A stretch of DNA of 64,000 nucleotides, taken from JAVVHH01 sp965276815 (lineage in GTDB: Bacteria; Pseudomonadota; Alphaproteobacteria; Acetobacterales; Acetobacteraceae). The DNA is taken from assembly GCA_965276815.1 (NCBI GenBank), contig CBDIBE010000012.1, forward strand, positions 744,001 through 808,000, written 5' to 3'. The position numbers and the translations under genes were made by a program. A model generated the notes under the pieces. That model saw only the letters and a program-made list of their open reading frames with translations. It had not been told where the DNA came from and ran no database searches. Shown one piece after another: positions 18,930 to 27,413 of the stretch (its first letter is position 1; the number at the start of each line of letters is the position of its first letter).

Positions 18930-19243
18930 TTATGACCCGGCAGGTACGGCCTCAGGCTCCAAGACCATCGGAGAATTCGGCACGAGCAGCAACATCAATG
19001 CCGAGAACACCGCGATCGCGCCGCCGGGCAATTGGCAGAACGCGTAGGCCCAGGCGAAGGCGGACAGCAGCAAGCCCATCTGCGCGATCGACAGGCCCAA
19101 TCTCCTGGCCGATGAGCGGATTGGCGACGGACAGCGCAGAGCGGTCGAGGAAGTTGATCACATCAATGGAAAGCAGCAGCGCGACGGGTTCCAATCTGAT
19201 AACGCCGGACGCGCGGCGGCACTTCGATCTTCTGCGGACACAT
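18930..19243 (-). pseudogene. MFS transporter reduced to its two ends
   Basis: An ATG at 19243 behind GAGGAA gives MCPQKIEVPPRVRRYQI. One frame away follows EPVALLLSIDVINFLDRSAL and SVANPLIGQEIG, the first transmembrane helix and loop of an MFS permease. One frame further come LSIAQMGLLLSAFAWAYAFC and QLPGG, which then join without a break to IAVFSALMLLLVPNSP and a plausible natural carboxyl tail ending in stop at 18932-18930. About 100 codons remain of an expected 420 or so, so helices 3-11 are gone. It would have been the transporter of the amidohydrolase operon, 15 bases upstream of that gene. Confidence 0.8.
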
Positions 19244-19444
19244 GCTGGGTTTCCTCACGGTTTCTTGGCGCCTGGTTTGGGTGGCCGCGGACACGGCAGG
19301 AGCGCACAGTGCATTTAAGGCGATTGCCGCGGTGGCTGCCAGGCATTGGTATGAAAATTGCCACAGAGCCATTGACCGTCCGCCGGCTGTGCCGCCGCTG
19401 AGTTTATGCGGCGTGGCTCCGGACTCGTTTTGTTGGGGTACCTC

Positions 19445-21007
19445 GTGCAGCAATTTCCTTCTGACGCTTCCTTCACACGCCCCGCCCTCCCGCGGCGCAC
19501 CCTGCTGCTCGGCGGCGCTGGGATGACCTTGGCCCGGCTAATGCGCCCGCGGCCAGCGGCGGCGGCGGCGGACACGCTGCGCCTCGCCTTGGGGACGTTT
19601 CCTCCCAATTGGCGCCCCTTTGCCCATACCGGCGCTGATGGCGGCGCCATCAAGCTGATGCTCCACCAGCGGCTGGTTGGCTATGACGCACAAGGCAATC
19701 CGCAGGGAGAGCTGGCCGAGCGCTGGTCGCATGAAGATGACGGCAGCTACACCTTCCATCTCCGCGACGGCGTAAAATTCCAGAACGGCGACACCGTCGA
19801 CGCCGAGGCGGTGAAATACTCGCTCGAGCAGATCGCCAACCCACGCACCAACGCGTTCCTGCGCGTGCCGTTCTCGATCATCACCGGCGTCGACGTGCTG
19901 GACAAGTTGAGCTTACGCATCCGATTGAGCGAAAAATCGGTCACGCTGCCCAACTATCTCGCCTCCTACGACTGCCCGATCATCTCGCCAAAATCTACCG
20001 AGGCGGAGGCGGTCGGCTGCGGACCGTATCGGATCGAAGATCAGGAACGAGGCACACGGCTCGATTTTTCGGCATTCACGGGCTATTATAAGCCGGGGCT
20101 GCCGCGCACCGCGAAACTGCGCTTCATCAACTATCCCGACGAGAACCTGCGCGTCTCGGCACTGATCGCCGGCGACGTCGACATGATCGAATACGTGCCG
20201 TGGCAGTCGATGGACACGATCCAGGCCGACCCACGACTGGCGCTCGACAGCGTGCCGGACGGCGCCTTCATGTGCCTGACGTTCAACTTTGCCCAAGGGC
20301 CGTTCAAGGATGGGCGGCTGCGTCAGGCGGTGGCCCACGCGATCAACCGCGAGGACATCGTCAAGGCCGCCTTCTTCGGCCACGGTGCGGTGCTCGAGGG
20401 ACTGCCGAGCCCGGCCTCCTCGCCCTTCACCGACCCGGCGGCGCTGCACGTCTATCCGCGTGACATCGCCAAGGCGAAGCAGCTGATGGCCGAAGCCGGC
20501 ATGGCGAACGGCTTCTCGACCACCATCCTCGCCACCTCGACCTACGACATGTACAAGAACACCGCCGAAATCGTGCAGCGTGGCATGGCGGAGATCGGCA
20601 TCGACGCCAAGCTCTACCTGCCGGACTATCCGACGCGCATCGCCCAGGGAAATCGCGGCCAGTTCGAGATCGCGATCATGGGCTACGGCATGGATTTCAA
20701 TGATCCGGATGCGCTGACCACCTTCCTCGCCAGCAATCCACAGGGCTCCTATGTGCGCTCCTGGGGCTACGTGAACGACACGCTCACCGGGCTGCTGAAG
20801 CGTGCGCGCGGCGAGTTCGACGACGCGGCGCGCAAGGCGCTCTACCGGCAGATCACGCCGATCGCGGCGCAGGACGCGGGGGTGGTCGGGCTGGCCTGGC
20901 GCGCGCAGGCTTATGCGATGACGAAACAGGTCAACGGCTATCAGAACCTGCCGGGGGCACTGACCTTCTCCTCCCTCGCCTCGCTCGAGAACGTGACGGT
21001 CGCTTGA
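19445..21007 (+). CDS. Peptide/nickel-type ABC transporter binding protein (family 5)
   Basis: A 520-residue family-5 solute-binding protein (DppA/OppA type). I prefer the GTG at 19445, giving a short leader and the Tat-like signal PRRTLLLGGAGMTLARLM ... AAAAA; an in-frame ATG at 19406 would add 13 residues. The body has GDGVKFQNGDTVDAEAVKYS-like LRDGVKFQNGDTVDAEAVKY, the DVDMIEYVPWQ segment, and RLRQAVAHAINREDIVKAAF. It is the first gene of a seven-gene plus-strand operon. Its stop overlaps the TTG start of the next permease gene. Confidence 0.93.
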   Translation: MQQFPSDASFTRPALPRRTLLLGGAGMTLARLMRPRPAAAAADTLRLALGTFPPNWRPFAHTGADGGAIKLMLHQRLVGYDAQGNPQGELAERWSHEDDGSYTFHLRDGVKFQNGDTVDAEAVKYSLEQIANPRTNAFLRVPFSIITGVDVLDKLSLRIRLSEKSVTLPNYLASYDCPIISPKSTEAEAVGCGPYRIEDQERGTRLDFSAFTGYYKPGLPRTAKLRFINYPDENLRVSALIAGDVDMIEYVPWQSMDTIQADPRLALDSVPDGAFMCLTFNFAQGPFKDGRLRQAVAHAINREDIVKAAFFGHGAVLEGLPSPASSPFTDPAALHVYPRDIAKAKQLMAEAGMANGFSTTILATSTYDMYKNTAEIVQRGMAEIGIDAKLYLPDYPTRIAQGNRGQFEIAIMGYGMDFNDPDALTTFLASNPQGSYVRSWGYVNDTLTGLLKRARGEFDDAARKALYRQITPIAAQDAGVVGLAWRAQAYAMTKQVNGYQNLPGALTFSSLASLENVTVA

Positions 21008-21954
21008 GCTGGCTCGCCGAGCGTGTCGGCGTGTCGATCGTGCTCATCTGGCTCGTCAGCACGCTCGTCTTCATGGTGATCCACGTCGTCCCCGGAGACC
21101 CGGCGGAGTTGCTGCTCTCGGCAGGCGGCGTGGCACCCGATCCGGCGATGGTGGCCGATCTGCGCGAGCGTCTCGGCCTGAACGATCCACTATTGTTGCA
21201 GTACCTGCACTGGCTCGTGGCCTTGCTGCACGGCGATCTCGGCAGCTCGATGACCGACGATTCGCCCGTCGCGCAGGAGATTGCGCTTCGCCTGCCGCGC
21301 ACGCTGGAATTGATCGCCGCCGGGTCGATCCTTGCGGTGCTCTTCGGGTTGCCGGGCGGCACCTATGCGGCGCTGCACCGTGGCGGCGGATTTGATCGCG
21401 GGGCGGCCGGGGCCTCGGCGCTGATGCTGGCGCTGCCGGTCTTCGTCACCGGCACGTTGCTGGTCTTGTGCTTCGCCCAGCTGCTGCGCTGGATGCCGGC
21501 CGGCGGCTACGTGCCGCTGGCGCGCGATCCCGGGCGGCATCTGCTTCTGCTGCTGATGCCGGCGGTGACGATTGGCCTGGGGCTGACCGCGGTCGTTTTC
21601 CGCATGAGCCGCAGCTCGGTGCTCGACCAGCTTTCGAGCGAGCACGTGCGCACGGCCCACGCCAAAGGACTTTCCGCGCGGCGCGTGCTGGTGCGCCACG
21701 TCGTGCGCAATGCGCTGACCCCGGTCGTGACCGTGCTCGGCCTGCACATGGGCGGGCTCCTCGGCGGCACGGTGCTGGTGGAATACGTGTTCAACTGGCC
21801 TGGCCTGTCGACGCCGCTGCTGGATGCAGTGGACGCGCGCGACTACCCGATGGTGACCGGGATCGTGCTGACCATCTCGGTGTTGTTCGTGCTGCTGAAC
21901 CTGATGATCGACTTGCTGTACGGCCTGCTCGATCCGCGGGTCCGCAGCGCGTGA
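21004..21954 (+). CDS. dppB: DppB-type ABC transporter permease
   Basis: A 316-residue inner-membrane permease starting with TTG at 21004, overlapping the upstream stop (TTGA). It shows the DppB landmarks VSTLVFMVIHVVPGDPAELLL, LRERLGLNDPLLLQYLHWL, GDLGSSM, the EAA loop (EHVRTAHAKGLSARRVLVRHVVRNAL) and LLGGTVLVEYVFNWPGLSTPLLDAV. The next permease starts inside its stop codon. Confidence 0.95.
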   Translation: MSWLAERVGVSIVLIWLVSTLVFMVIHVVPGDPAELLLSAGGVAPDPAMVADLRERLGLNDPLLLQYLHWLVALLHGDLGSSMTDDSPVAQEIALRLPRTLELIAAGSILAVLFGLPGGTYAALHRGGGFDRGAAGASALMLALPVFVTGTLLVLCFAQLLRWMPAGGYVPLARDPGRHLLLLLMPAVTIGLGLTAVVFRMSRSSVLDQLSSEHVRTAHAKGLSARRVLVRHVVRNALTPVVTVLGLHMGGLLGGTVLVEYVFNWPGLSTPLLDAVDARDYPMVTGIVLTISVLFVLLNLMIDLLYGLLDPRVRSA

Positions 21955-22832
21955 AGCGGCTGGTGTTCGCCGGGTCGGCGGTCGGAGCTTTGCTCCTGGT
22001 GGCACTTGCCGCGCCGGTGCTCGGCCTGGCGGACCCGATCCAGCAGGACATGGCGCATCGCCTGGCCGGCAGCATGCCCGGCAGCCCGCTCGGCCGCGAC
22101 GAGTTCGGGCGCGACGTGCTCTCGCGGCTGATCTGGGGCGGGCGCGTCTCGCTCTCGGTCGCCCTGATCTCGGTCTCGCTCGCCTGCCTGGGCGGCGTGG
22201 CGCTCGGCCTGATCGGCGGCTGGTATCGGCGCTGGGGCGCGCTTCTCGCGGTGCGCTCGATGGACGTGCTGCTGTGCTTTCCGCCGGTGCTGCTGGCGTT
22301 ACTGGTGGTCACGCTTATGGGGCCCGGCGCGGAGACGCTGATCTTGGTGCTGTCGGTGTTGTTCCTCCCCGGCTTCACCCGCGTGACCTATGCCGAGGTG
22401 CTCTCGGTGCGCGGTCGCGACTACGTCGAGGCGGCGCGCGCCGTGGGGGCTTCGCCCGCACGCATCTTGCTGCGCACCGTGCTGCCGAATGTGCTCGGGC
22501 CGGTGCTGGTGCAGGTCTCGTTGGCCGCTGGCGCCGCCGTAGTGCTGGAGAGCGGCCTGTCGTTTCTGGGGCTCGGCGTGGTGCCGCCCGACGCCTCCTG
22601 GGGGTTGATGATCCGCGGGGCGCGCGCGACCATGGCGCAGGCGCCGATGCTGCTGCTCTGGCCGTGTTTTGCGCTGACCGTTACCGTGCTCGCGATAAAC
22701 TTACTCTGCGACGCGCTGCGCGACTGGCTGGATCCACGCGCCGCCCAACCGCGCCGGCGAATCCTGTCCTTTGCTCGAGCCCGTTGGCGCCTCAGGCGTG
22801 TGTTTCGCATCCAATCGGAGTCCGTACCATGA
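21951..22832 (+). CDS. dppC: DppC-type ABC transporter permease
   Basis: A 293-residue permease starting with GTG at 21951 (GTGA overlap with dppB). Hallmarks are the DppC opening GSPLGRDEFGRDVLSRLIWGGRVSLSVA, the EAA loop VRGRDYVEAARAVGASPARILLRTVLPN, and LSFLGLGVVPPDASWGLMI. The basic tail after LDPRAAQPRRR is longer than usual. The stop overlaps the ATG of the next binding protein (ATGA). No DppD or DppF ATPase gene accompanies this permease pair. Confidence 0.95.
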   Translation: MKRLVFAGSAVGALLLVALAAPVLGLADPIQQDMAHRLAGSMPGSPLGRDEFGRDVLSRLIWGGRVSLSVALISVSLACLGGVALGLIGGWYRRWGALLAVRSMDVLLCFPPVLLALLVVTLMGPGAETLILVLSVLFLPGFTRVTYAEVLSVRGRDYVEAARAVGASPARILLRTVLPNVLGPVLVQVSLAAGAAVVLESGLSFLGLGVVPPDASWGLMIRGARATMAQAPMLLLWPCFALTVTVLAINLLCDALRDWLDPRAAQPRRRILSFARARWRLRRVFRIQSESVP

Positions 22833-23902
22833 GCCTTTCTCCTTCCGTCTCCGCAAGCACCCGGCGCCGCCTGCTGCAAGCCGCCGCTCTCGCCGCGCCG
22901 GCCTTGCTCATCTCGCGCGGCCGGTCGGCACGCGCGGCCGGCAAGGAAGTCGTGCTGATGATGAGCGGCGGCTCGTTCATGACGAACTGGCAGACGCAGA
23001 TTATCGACCCGTTCGAGAAACGCACCGGCATTCACGTCCGCATGGCGCCGGGCAGCAACAAGGCGCAGGCGATGGCGTTGCGCGCGCACCCGGATAGCCC
23101 GCCGTTCGACGTCTATCTCGGCAATGGCGACGACTTCCTCCGCCTCGCTGATGCCGGGCTCATCGTGCCCGTGACGCCGCAGACCGTGCCGAGCCTCGCG
23201 CGCATCTATCCGAAATTCCTCACACCCTGGGGCGGCTACGGCGCGCATTTCGACTACAGCAGCGTCGGCATCGCCTACCGCACCGACAGCGTCAAGAACC
23301 CGCCCGCGTCCTGGCGCGCATTCGTCGACCGCACCGCTGCGGGCGAGTTCGGCAATTCGGTTTTCCTGCCCAGCATGGGCGCCGGCGTGCGCGGGCCGGA
23401 GGTGCTGGTCACGCTGGCCCGCGCGTTGACCGGCGAGGACGACATCGACGCAGCGTTCGACGCGCTGAAGCGGATGAAGTCGCACATCTTCAAATACTAC
23501 ACCTCGTTCAACGACCCGGTGGTGCTGCTGCTCAACAATGAGGGCACTATCGGCACTGGCTGGGACGGGCGTACCTTCGTCGCCGCCGACGAATCGAAAG
23601 GGGCGCTGAACTGGATCAAGCCGGCCGAGGGTGCGGCGTCCAGCGGCCCGGCGATCGGGGTGGTGAAGGGCGGCAACGAGGAAGGCGCGCTGGCGCTGAT
23701 GAATGAGGCGCTGAGCGCCCCGGCGCAAAAGGCGTTCTGCGAGGCGATGTTCTACGGCTCGCCGAACATGGACGTGCGGTATAGCGAGCTGCTCGCCAAG
23801 CGCATTCCTAAAGCCGACGAGGTCAACGTGCCCGATGACCGGTTCCTGTCGAAGAACCTTGCCGCCTGGGTCGATCGGTGGAACCAGGAGATTGCAAGCT
23901 GA
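22829..23902 (+). CDS. Spermidine/putrescine-type ABC transporter binding protein (family 1)
   Basis: A 357-residue binding protein of the PotD/PotF-like extracellular family 1 group. The signal region MSLSPSVSASTRRRLLQAAA and LAAPALLISRGRSARAA is Tat-like. The mature part has KEVVLMMSGGSFMTNWQTQIIDPFEKRTGI, then YGAHFDYSSVGIAYRTD and the conserved late NEEGALALMNEALSAPAQKAFCE. It is coupled to the preceding dppC by a 4-base overlap and followed by two permeases and an ATPase of the same class. Confidence 0.92.
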   Translation: MSLSPSVSASTRRRLLQAAALAAPALLISRGRSARAAGKEVVLMMSGGSFMTNWQTQIIDPFEKRTGIHVRMAPGSNKAQAMALRAHPDSPPFDVYLGNGDDFLRLADAGLIVPVTPQTVPSLARIYPKFLTPWGGYGAHFDYSSVGIAYRTDSVKNPPASWRAFVDRTAAGEFGNSVFLPSMGAGVRGPEVLVTLARALTGEDDIDAAFDALKRMKSHIFKYYTSFNDPVVLLLNNEGTIGTGWDGRTFVAADESKGALNWIKPAEGAASSGPAIGVVKGGNEEGALALMNEALSAPAQKAFCEAMFYGSPNMDVRYSELLAKRIPKADEVNVPDDRFLSKNLAAWVDRWNQEIAS

Positions 23903-24741
23903 CGCCGCTCCGCCACTTCCCCGCCGCGGTCGCGCCGGCGAGCCTGTACGTCGCCCTGCTACTGCTCGTGCCGGTCATCGTGCTCGGCGATTTGAGCCTG
24001 CACACTGGCGACCTGCTGAGCGGCCTTTCGCCGCATGCCACGCTGGCCAACTACCGGCGCCTGTTTGGCAGCAAGCTGTATCTCGACGCCCTGCTCGGCT
24101 CGCTCCGGCTCGGCGCGACCGTGACCTTGCTGGCCCTGCTGGCCGGTTATCCAGTCGCGTTCTTCGTCGCGCGCACGCGCTCGCGCCTCGTGCCAGTGGT
24201 GATCGCGGTGACGGCGCTGCCGCTTTTCGTCAGCGTCGTCGTGCGCAGCTTCGGCTGGATCGTGCTGCTTGGCCGCGAGGGGCCGGTCAGCCGGCTGCTC
24301 ATGGCGGCCGGGCTGAGCAGCGGACCGGTGCGCATGCTGAACACGAATGGCGCGGTGACCGTCGGCCTTGTGCATATCGTACTGCCACTGATGATCCTGC
24401 CGATCGCGTCGGTGCTGCGCGGCGTCGACCGCCAGCTCGACGAGGCGGCGCTTAGCCTAGGCGCCTCGCGCCTGCGCGTGTTCGCGACCGTGGTGCTGCC
24501 GCTCAGCCTGCCAGGCGTCGCCGCGGGCTGCCTCCTCGTGCTCGCGCACGTCATCGCCGCTTTCGTGCTGCCCTCGCTGATCGGTTCCGACCAGGTCAAG
24601 CTGATGGCGACGATGATCTACCAACAGGTGATGGTGGTGGGCGACGTGCCGTTCGGCGCGGCGCTTGCCCTGGTACTGGTGGCGGCAATGGTGGTGTTGC
24701 TCGGGCTCGCGCGCGGCCTCGCCGGACGGGTCCGATCGTGA
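23878..24741 (+). CDS. PotB-type ABC transporter permease
   Basis: A 287-residue permease whose best start is the GTG at 23878, overlapping the binding-protein gene by 25 bases. Expected features are ATLANYRRLFGSKLYLDALLGSLRLG, YPVAFFVARTRSRL, and the EAA loop DEAALSLGASRLRVFATVVLPLSLPG. The topology of six or so hydrophobic segments fits the PotB/CysT class. Confidence 0.93.
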   Translation: MEPGDCKLTPLRHFPAAVAPASLYVALLLLVPVIVLGDLSLHTGDLLSGLSPHATLANYRRLFGSKLYLDALLGSLRLGATVTLLALLAGYPVAFFVARTRSRLVPVVIAVTALPLFVSVVVRSFGWIVLLGREGPVSRLLMAAGLSSGPVRMLNTNGAVTVGLVHIVLPLMILPIASVLRGVDRQLDEAALSLGASRLRVFATVVLPLSLPGVAAGCLLVLAHVIAAFVLPSLIGSDQVKLMATMIYQQVMVVGDVPFGAALALVLVAAMVVLLGLARGLAGRVRS

Positions 24742-25511
24742 CGCTGCAGCGTGTCTATGTGCTGGTCTTCGTCGCATTCATGCTCGCCCCGCTGGTGGTG
24801 GTCGTGGGCGCCTCGTTCGAGCCGCAAGAGCTGCTGCGCTTCCCGCCTGGTGGTCTCTCGCTGCGCTGGTATCGCGCGGCGATGGCCGACGACACCTTCG
24901 TGGCCGCGGCTTGGAACAGTTTCGCCATTGCCCTGGCGGCGGCGGCTGGGTCGCTGCTGCTCGGCGTGCCTGCGGCGTACGGGCTGGCGCGGCGCCGGTT
25001 CCCGGCCGGCACGGTCATCAGCGCGCTGCTTAGTGCGCCGCTGCTGGTGCCGGAGCTGGTGATTGGCGTCGCCCTGCTGCAAGTCATCGCCGCGCTGCGC
25101 CTGCCGACCGCGCTGGTGACGGTCGCGCTCGGACATGTGCTGATTTGCCTGCCCTATGTGGTGCGCACTACGCACGCCGCGCTGAGCGGCACCGATCCGA
25201 GCCTGGAGGAGGCGGCGCGCAGCCTCGGGGCAAGCCGGCTGCGGATCTGGGGCACCATCGTTCTCCCCGTCATCCGCCCGGCGCTCTACACCTCCGCCCT
25301 GTTCGCCTTCCTGCTGAGCTTCGACAATGCCGTGATCTCGCTATTCCTGGTCTCGGGCCGAACGACGACGCTGCCGATCGCGATCTACAACCACGTCCAG
25401 TACAGCCTCGACCCGATGATTGCGGCGATCTCCGCCCTGCTGATGCTGGCTTCGGCGCTTGCGATGTATGTGGCGCACCGTCTCGGCCCGCTGGACCGGT
25501 TCGGGACATGA
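24738..25511 (+). CDS. PotC-type ABC transporter permease
   Basis: A 257-residue permease with a GTG start at 24738 overlapping the upstream stop. It has PLVVVVGASFEPQELLRFPPGGLSLRWYR, then NSFAIALAAAAGSLLLGVPAAYGLARRRFP and the EAA loop LEEAARSLGASRLRIWGTIVLPVIRP. The late segment SFDNAVISLFL is diagnostic for PotC-like permeases. It overlaps the ATPase gene start by 4 bases (ATGA). Confidence 0.94.
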   Translation: MTLQRVYVLVFVAFMLAPLVVVVGASFEPQELLRFPPGGLSLRWYRAAMADDTFVAAAWNSFAIALAAAAGSLLLGVPAAYGLARRRFPAGTVISALLSAPLLVPELVIGVALLQVIAALRLPTALVTVALGHVLICLPYVVRTTHAALSGTDPSLEEAARSLGASRLRIWGTIVLPVIRPALYTSALFAFLLSFDNAVISLFLVSGRTTTLPIAIYNHVQYSLDPMIAAISALLMLASALAMYVAHRLGPLDRFGT

Positions 25512-26554
25512 AGTATTCGGTGGAAACCCAGGATCTCTGCGTCAGCTACGGGGACGGCGATATCGTCCATGGCGTGAGCCTCGCCGTCCGCCCCGGCGAG
25601 ATTGTCTCCCTGCTCGGCCCGTCCGGCTGCGGCAAGACCACCACGCTGCGCGCGATCGCGGGCTTCATACTGCCGAGCGCCGGGCGGGTGAAGCTGCACG
25701 GGATCGACCAGACCACGACGCCCAGCAACCGGCGCAACATCGGCTTCGTGTTCCAGGGTTACGCGCTGTTTCCCCACCTCAGCGTGTTCGATAATGTCGC
25801 CTACGGCCTGCGCGCCCGCGGCGTGCAGCGTGCCCAGATCGCCGAGCGGGTCGAGCGTGCGCTGCGGCTTGTACAGCTCGAGGACATGGTGCGGCGGCGG
25901 CCGCGCCAGCTCTCCGGCGGCCAGCAGCAGCGTGTCGCCATCGCCCGCGCCCTGGTCATCGAGCCGGACGTTCTACTGCTCGACGAGCCGCTGTCCAATC
26001 TCGACGCCAAGCTGCGGCACAGCATGCGCACCGAGTTGCGGCGGCTGCTGAAGGCGACGCAGATCGCCAGCATCTTCGTCACCCACGATCAGGAAGAGGC
26101 GCTGGCCATCTCCGACCGGATCGTCTTGATGAATGCCGGGCGGGTCGAGCAGCAGGGGACGCCGGAGGAAGTCTACAGCAGCCCATGCAACCTGTTCGCC
26201 GCCTCCTTTCTCGGGCAGGCGAACTTGCTGCACGGCACGGTGGAGGCGATCGCGGACGACGGAACCGCCACGGTGCTGGTCGAGGGCGCCCGCCTGCTCG
26301 GGCAGGCGACGGAAGGTCTACGGACCGGCATGCCAGCGGTGCTGGTGGTGCGGCATGATCGCGTGCGGCTGGTGGCGGCGGCGTGCTCGCCGTGCCGGGT
26401 CGAGGCCGCGACCTTCCTTGGGGCCGCGGTCGAGGTGCAGTGCGTAATCGGCAGCCAGCGCATCACCGGGCTCGAAACGAATGCGCGGCTGCCAGTGGAG
26501 ACGAAGGTGCGCCCAGAGTGGGCGGTCGCTGATGCTCGGGTTTATCCGGCGTGA
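25508..26554 (+). CDS. PotA-type ABC transporter ATPase with TOBE domain
   Basis: A 348-residue ATPase. Walker A is GPSGCGKT (37-44), the signature is LSGGQQQRVAIARAL, Walker B is VLLLDEPLSNLD, and the switch is VTHDQEEAL. A TOBE-type regulatory domain occupies about residues 270-345 (LVVRHDRVRLVAA ... VEAATFLGAAVEVQCVIG). It closes the seven-gene operon and is the only ATPase encoded there, so it energises the PotBC-like permeases. Its 3' end overlaps the convergent creatininase-family gene by 13 bases. Confidence 0.94.
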   Translation: MKYSVETQDLCVSYGDGDIVHGVSLAVRPGEIVSLLGPSGCGKTTTLRAIAGFILPSAGRVKLHGIDQTTTPSNRRNIGFVFQGYALFPHLSVFDNVAYGLRARGVQRAQIAERVERALRLVQLEDMVRRRPRQLSGGQQQRVAIARALVIEPDVLLLDEPLSNLDAKLRHSMRTELRRLLKATQIASIFVTHDQEEALAISDRIVLMNAGRVEQQGTPEEVYSSPCNLFAASFLGQANLLHGTVEAIADDGTATVLVEGARLLGQATEGLRTGMPAVLVVRHDRVRLVAAACSPCRVEAATFLGAAVEVQCVIGSQRITGLETNARLPVETKVRPEWAVADARVYPA

Positions 26555-27354
26555 GGCGAACCCGAGACGATCGGTTGGCGCACCGTCGCCGTCTTCATGT
26601 GCTCGATCAATTTCGACGCCGTGTCGATGATGAAGTCGGCGAAGATTTTTCCCGACTCCGCGTTGGCGAGCGCGGGGTCGCCGCCCACCGTCGCGTCGCA
26701 ATGGTCCAGCATGTTGACCGGCGCGCCCACCGGCACGTTGCCGAGCCGGATGCCGGTGAGCCCGGTGGTCGGCAGGCCGAGCACGGTCTTCACCGGCTCC
26801 GGCGGCCGGGCCATCTCGCGCCGGGTCAGCTCCGGGTAGTAGTACTCGTAGACCGAGCCGATCGGGTCGGAACCATGGCCGGTGCTGCGCGGCGCGTTCT
26901 CGCCGTGCGCCTGCTGGTTGGCCAGGATCCCCGTCGGCCAGATATTGATCCACGGCACCACGATCCCGCGTTCGCGGCGGATGGCGCGGGTCACCAGGTC
27001 GACCAGCGCATTGTTGCCGGTGTGACCGTTCAGGATCACGATCCGCTCCAGTCCGTGATCGAGGAAGGTGCAGATCATCTCGGTGAGGATGGCGCGAAAC
27101 GTGTTGGCGGAGAGCTGCATGCCGCCGGGGACATCACGAAAAACCTCAGCGAAGCCGAACGGCATGCAGGGCGTGGCGATGGCGCCGGTGCGCTCGGCGA
27201 CAGCGGCAGCGATGCGTGTGGCCAGCATGAAGTCGCCCATCGGATTGCAGGGTCCCTGCACCTCGACGCTGCCGAGCGTCAGGATGATGACCGGGTCGTC
27301 GTCCATGCGTTCCTTGAATTCGAGGAACGTCATTTGTTCCAGAAGATGCTTCAT
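26542..27354 (-). CDS. Creatininase-family (creatinine amidohydrolase) protein with altered metal-site motif
   Basis: A 270-residue member of the creatininase fold family, which includes creatininase and FAPy/lactam hydrolases. The usual metal motif E-x-H-G-P-H is here SVEVQGPCNPMGD: the glutamate (E31) and aspartate (D41) are kept, but the metal histidine is Q33 and the following histidine is C36. The second site, LNGHTGNNALVD, keeps H111. The substitution may mark a subfamily with a different metal or substrate, or loss of activity. It is divergent from the tandem flavin monooxygenases, 59 bases away, and so may act on the same substrate. Confidence 0.85.
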   Translation of the reverse strand: MKHLLEQMTFLEFKERMDDDPVIILTLGSVEVQGPCNPMGDFMLATRIAAAVAERTGAIATPCMPFGFAEVFRDVPGGMQLSANTFRAILTEMICTFLDHGLERIVILNGHTGNNALVDLVTRAIRRERGIVVPWINIWPTGILANQQAHGENAPRSTGHGSDPIGSVYEYYYPELTRREMARPPEPVKTVLGLPTTGLTGIRLGNVPVGAPVNMLDHCDATVGGDPALANAESGKIFADFIIDTASKLIEHMKTATVRQPIVSGSPHAG

Positions 27355-27413
27355 GCTCGATCCCTTTTTGGCGGTGCGCGGCCATTCAACGCGCTGACGG
27401 GAGAAACCGGAAG

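Noticed and set aside
19244..19444. Minus-strand frame with a hydrophobic stretch (ATAAIALNALCAPAVSAAT)
   Set aside because: It looks like a signal peptide end but lies in the promoter gap between divergent genes, has no further homology and conflicts with the MFS remnant's ribosome site.
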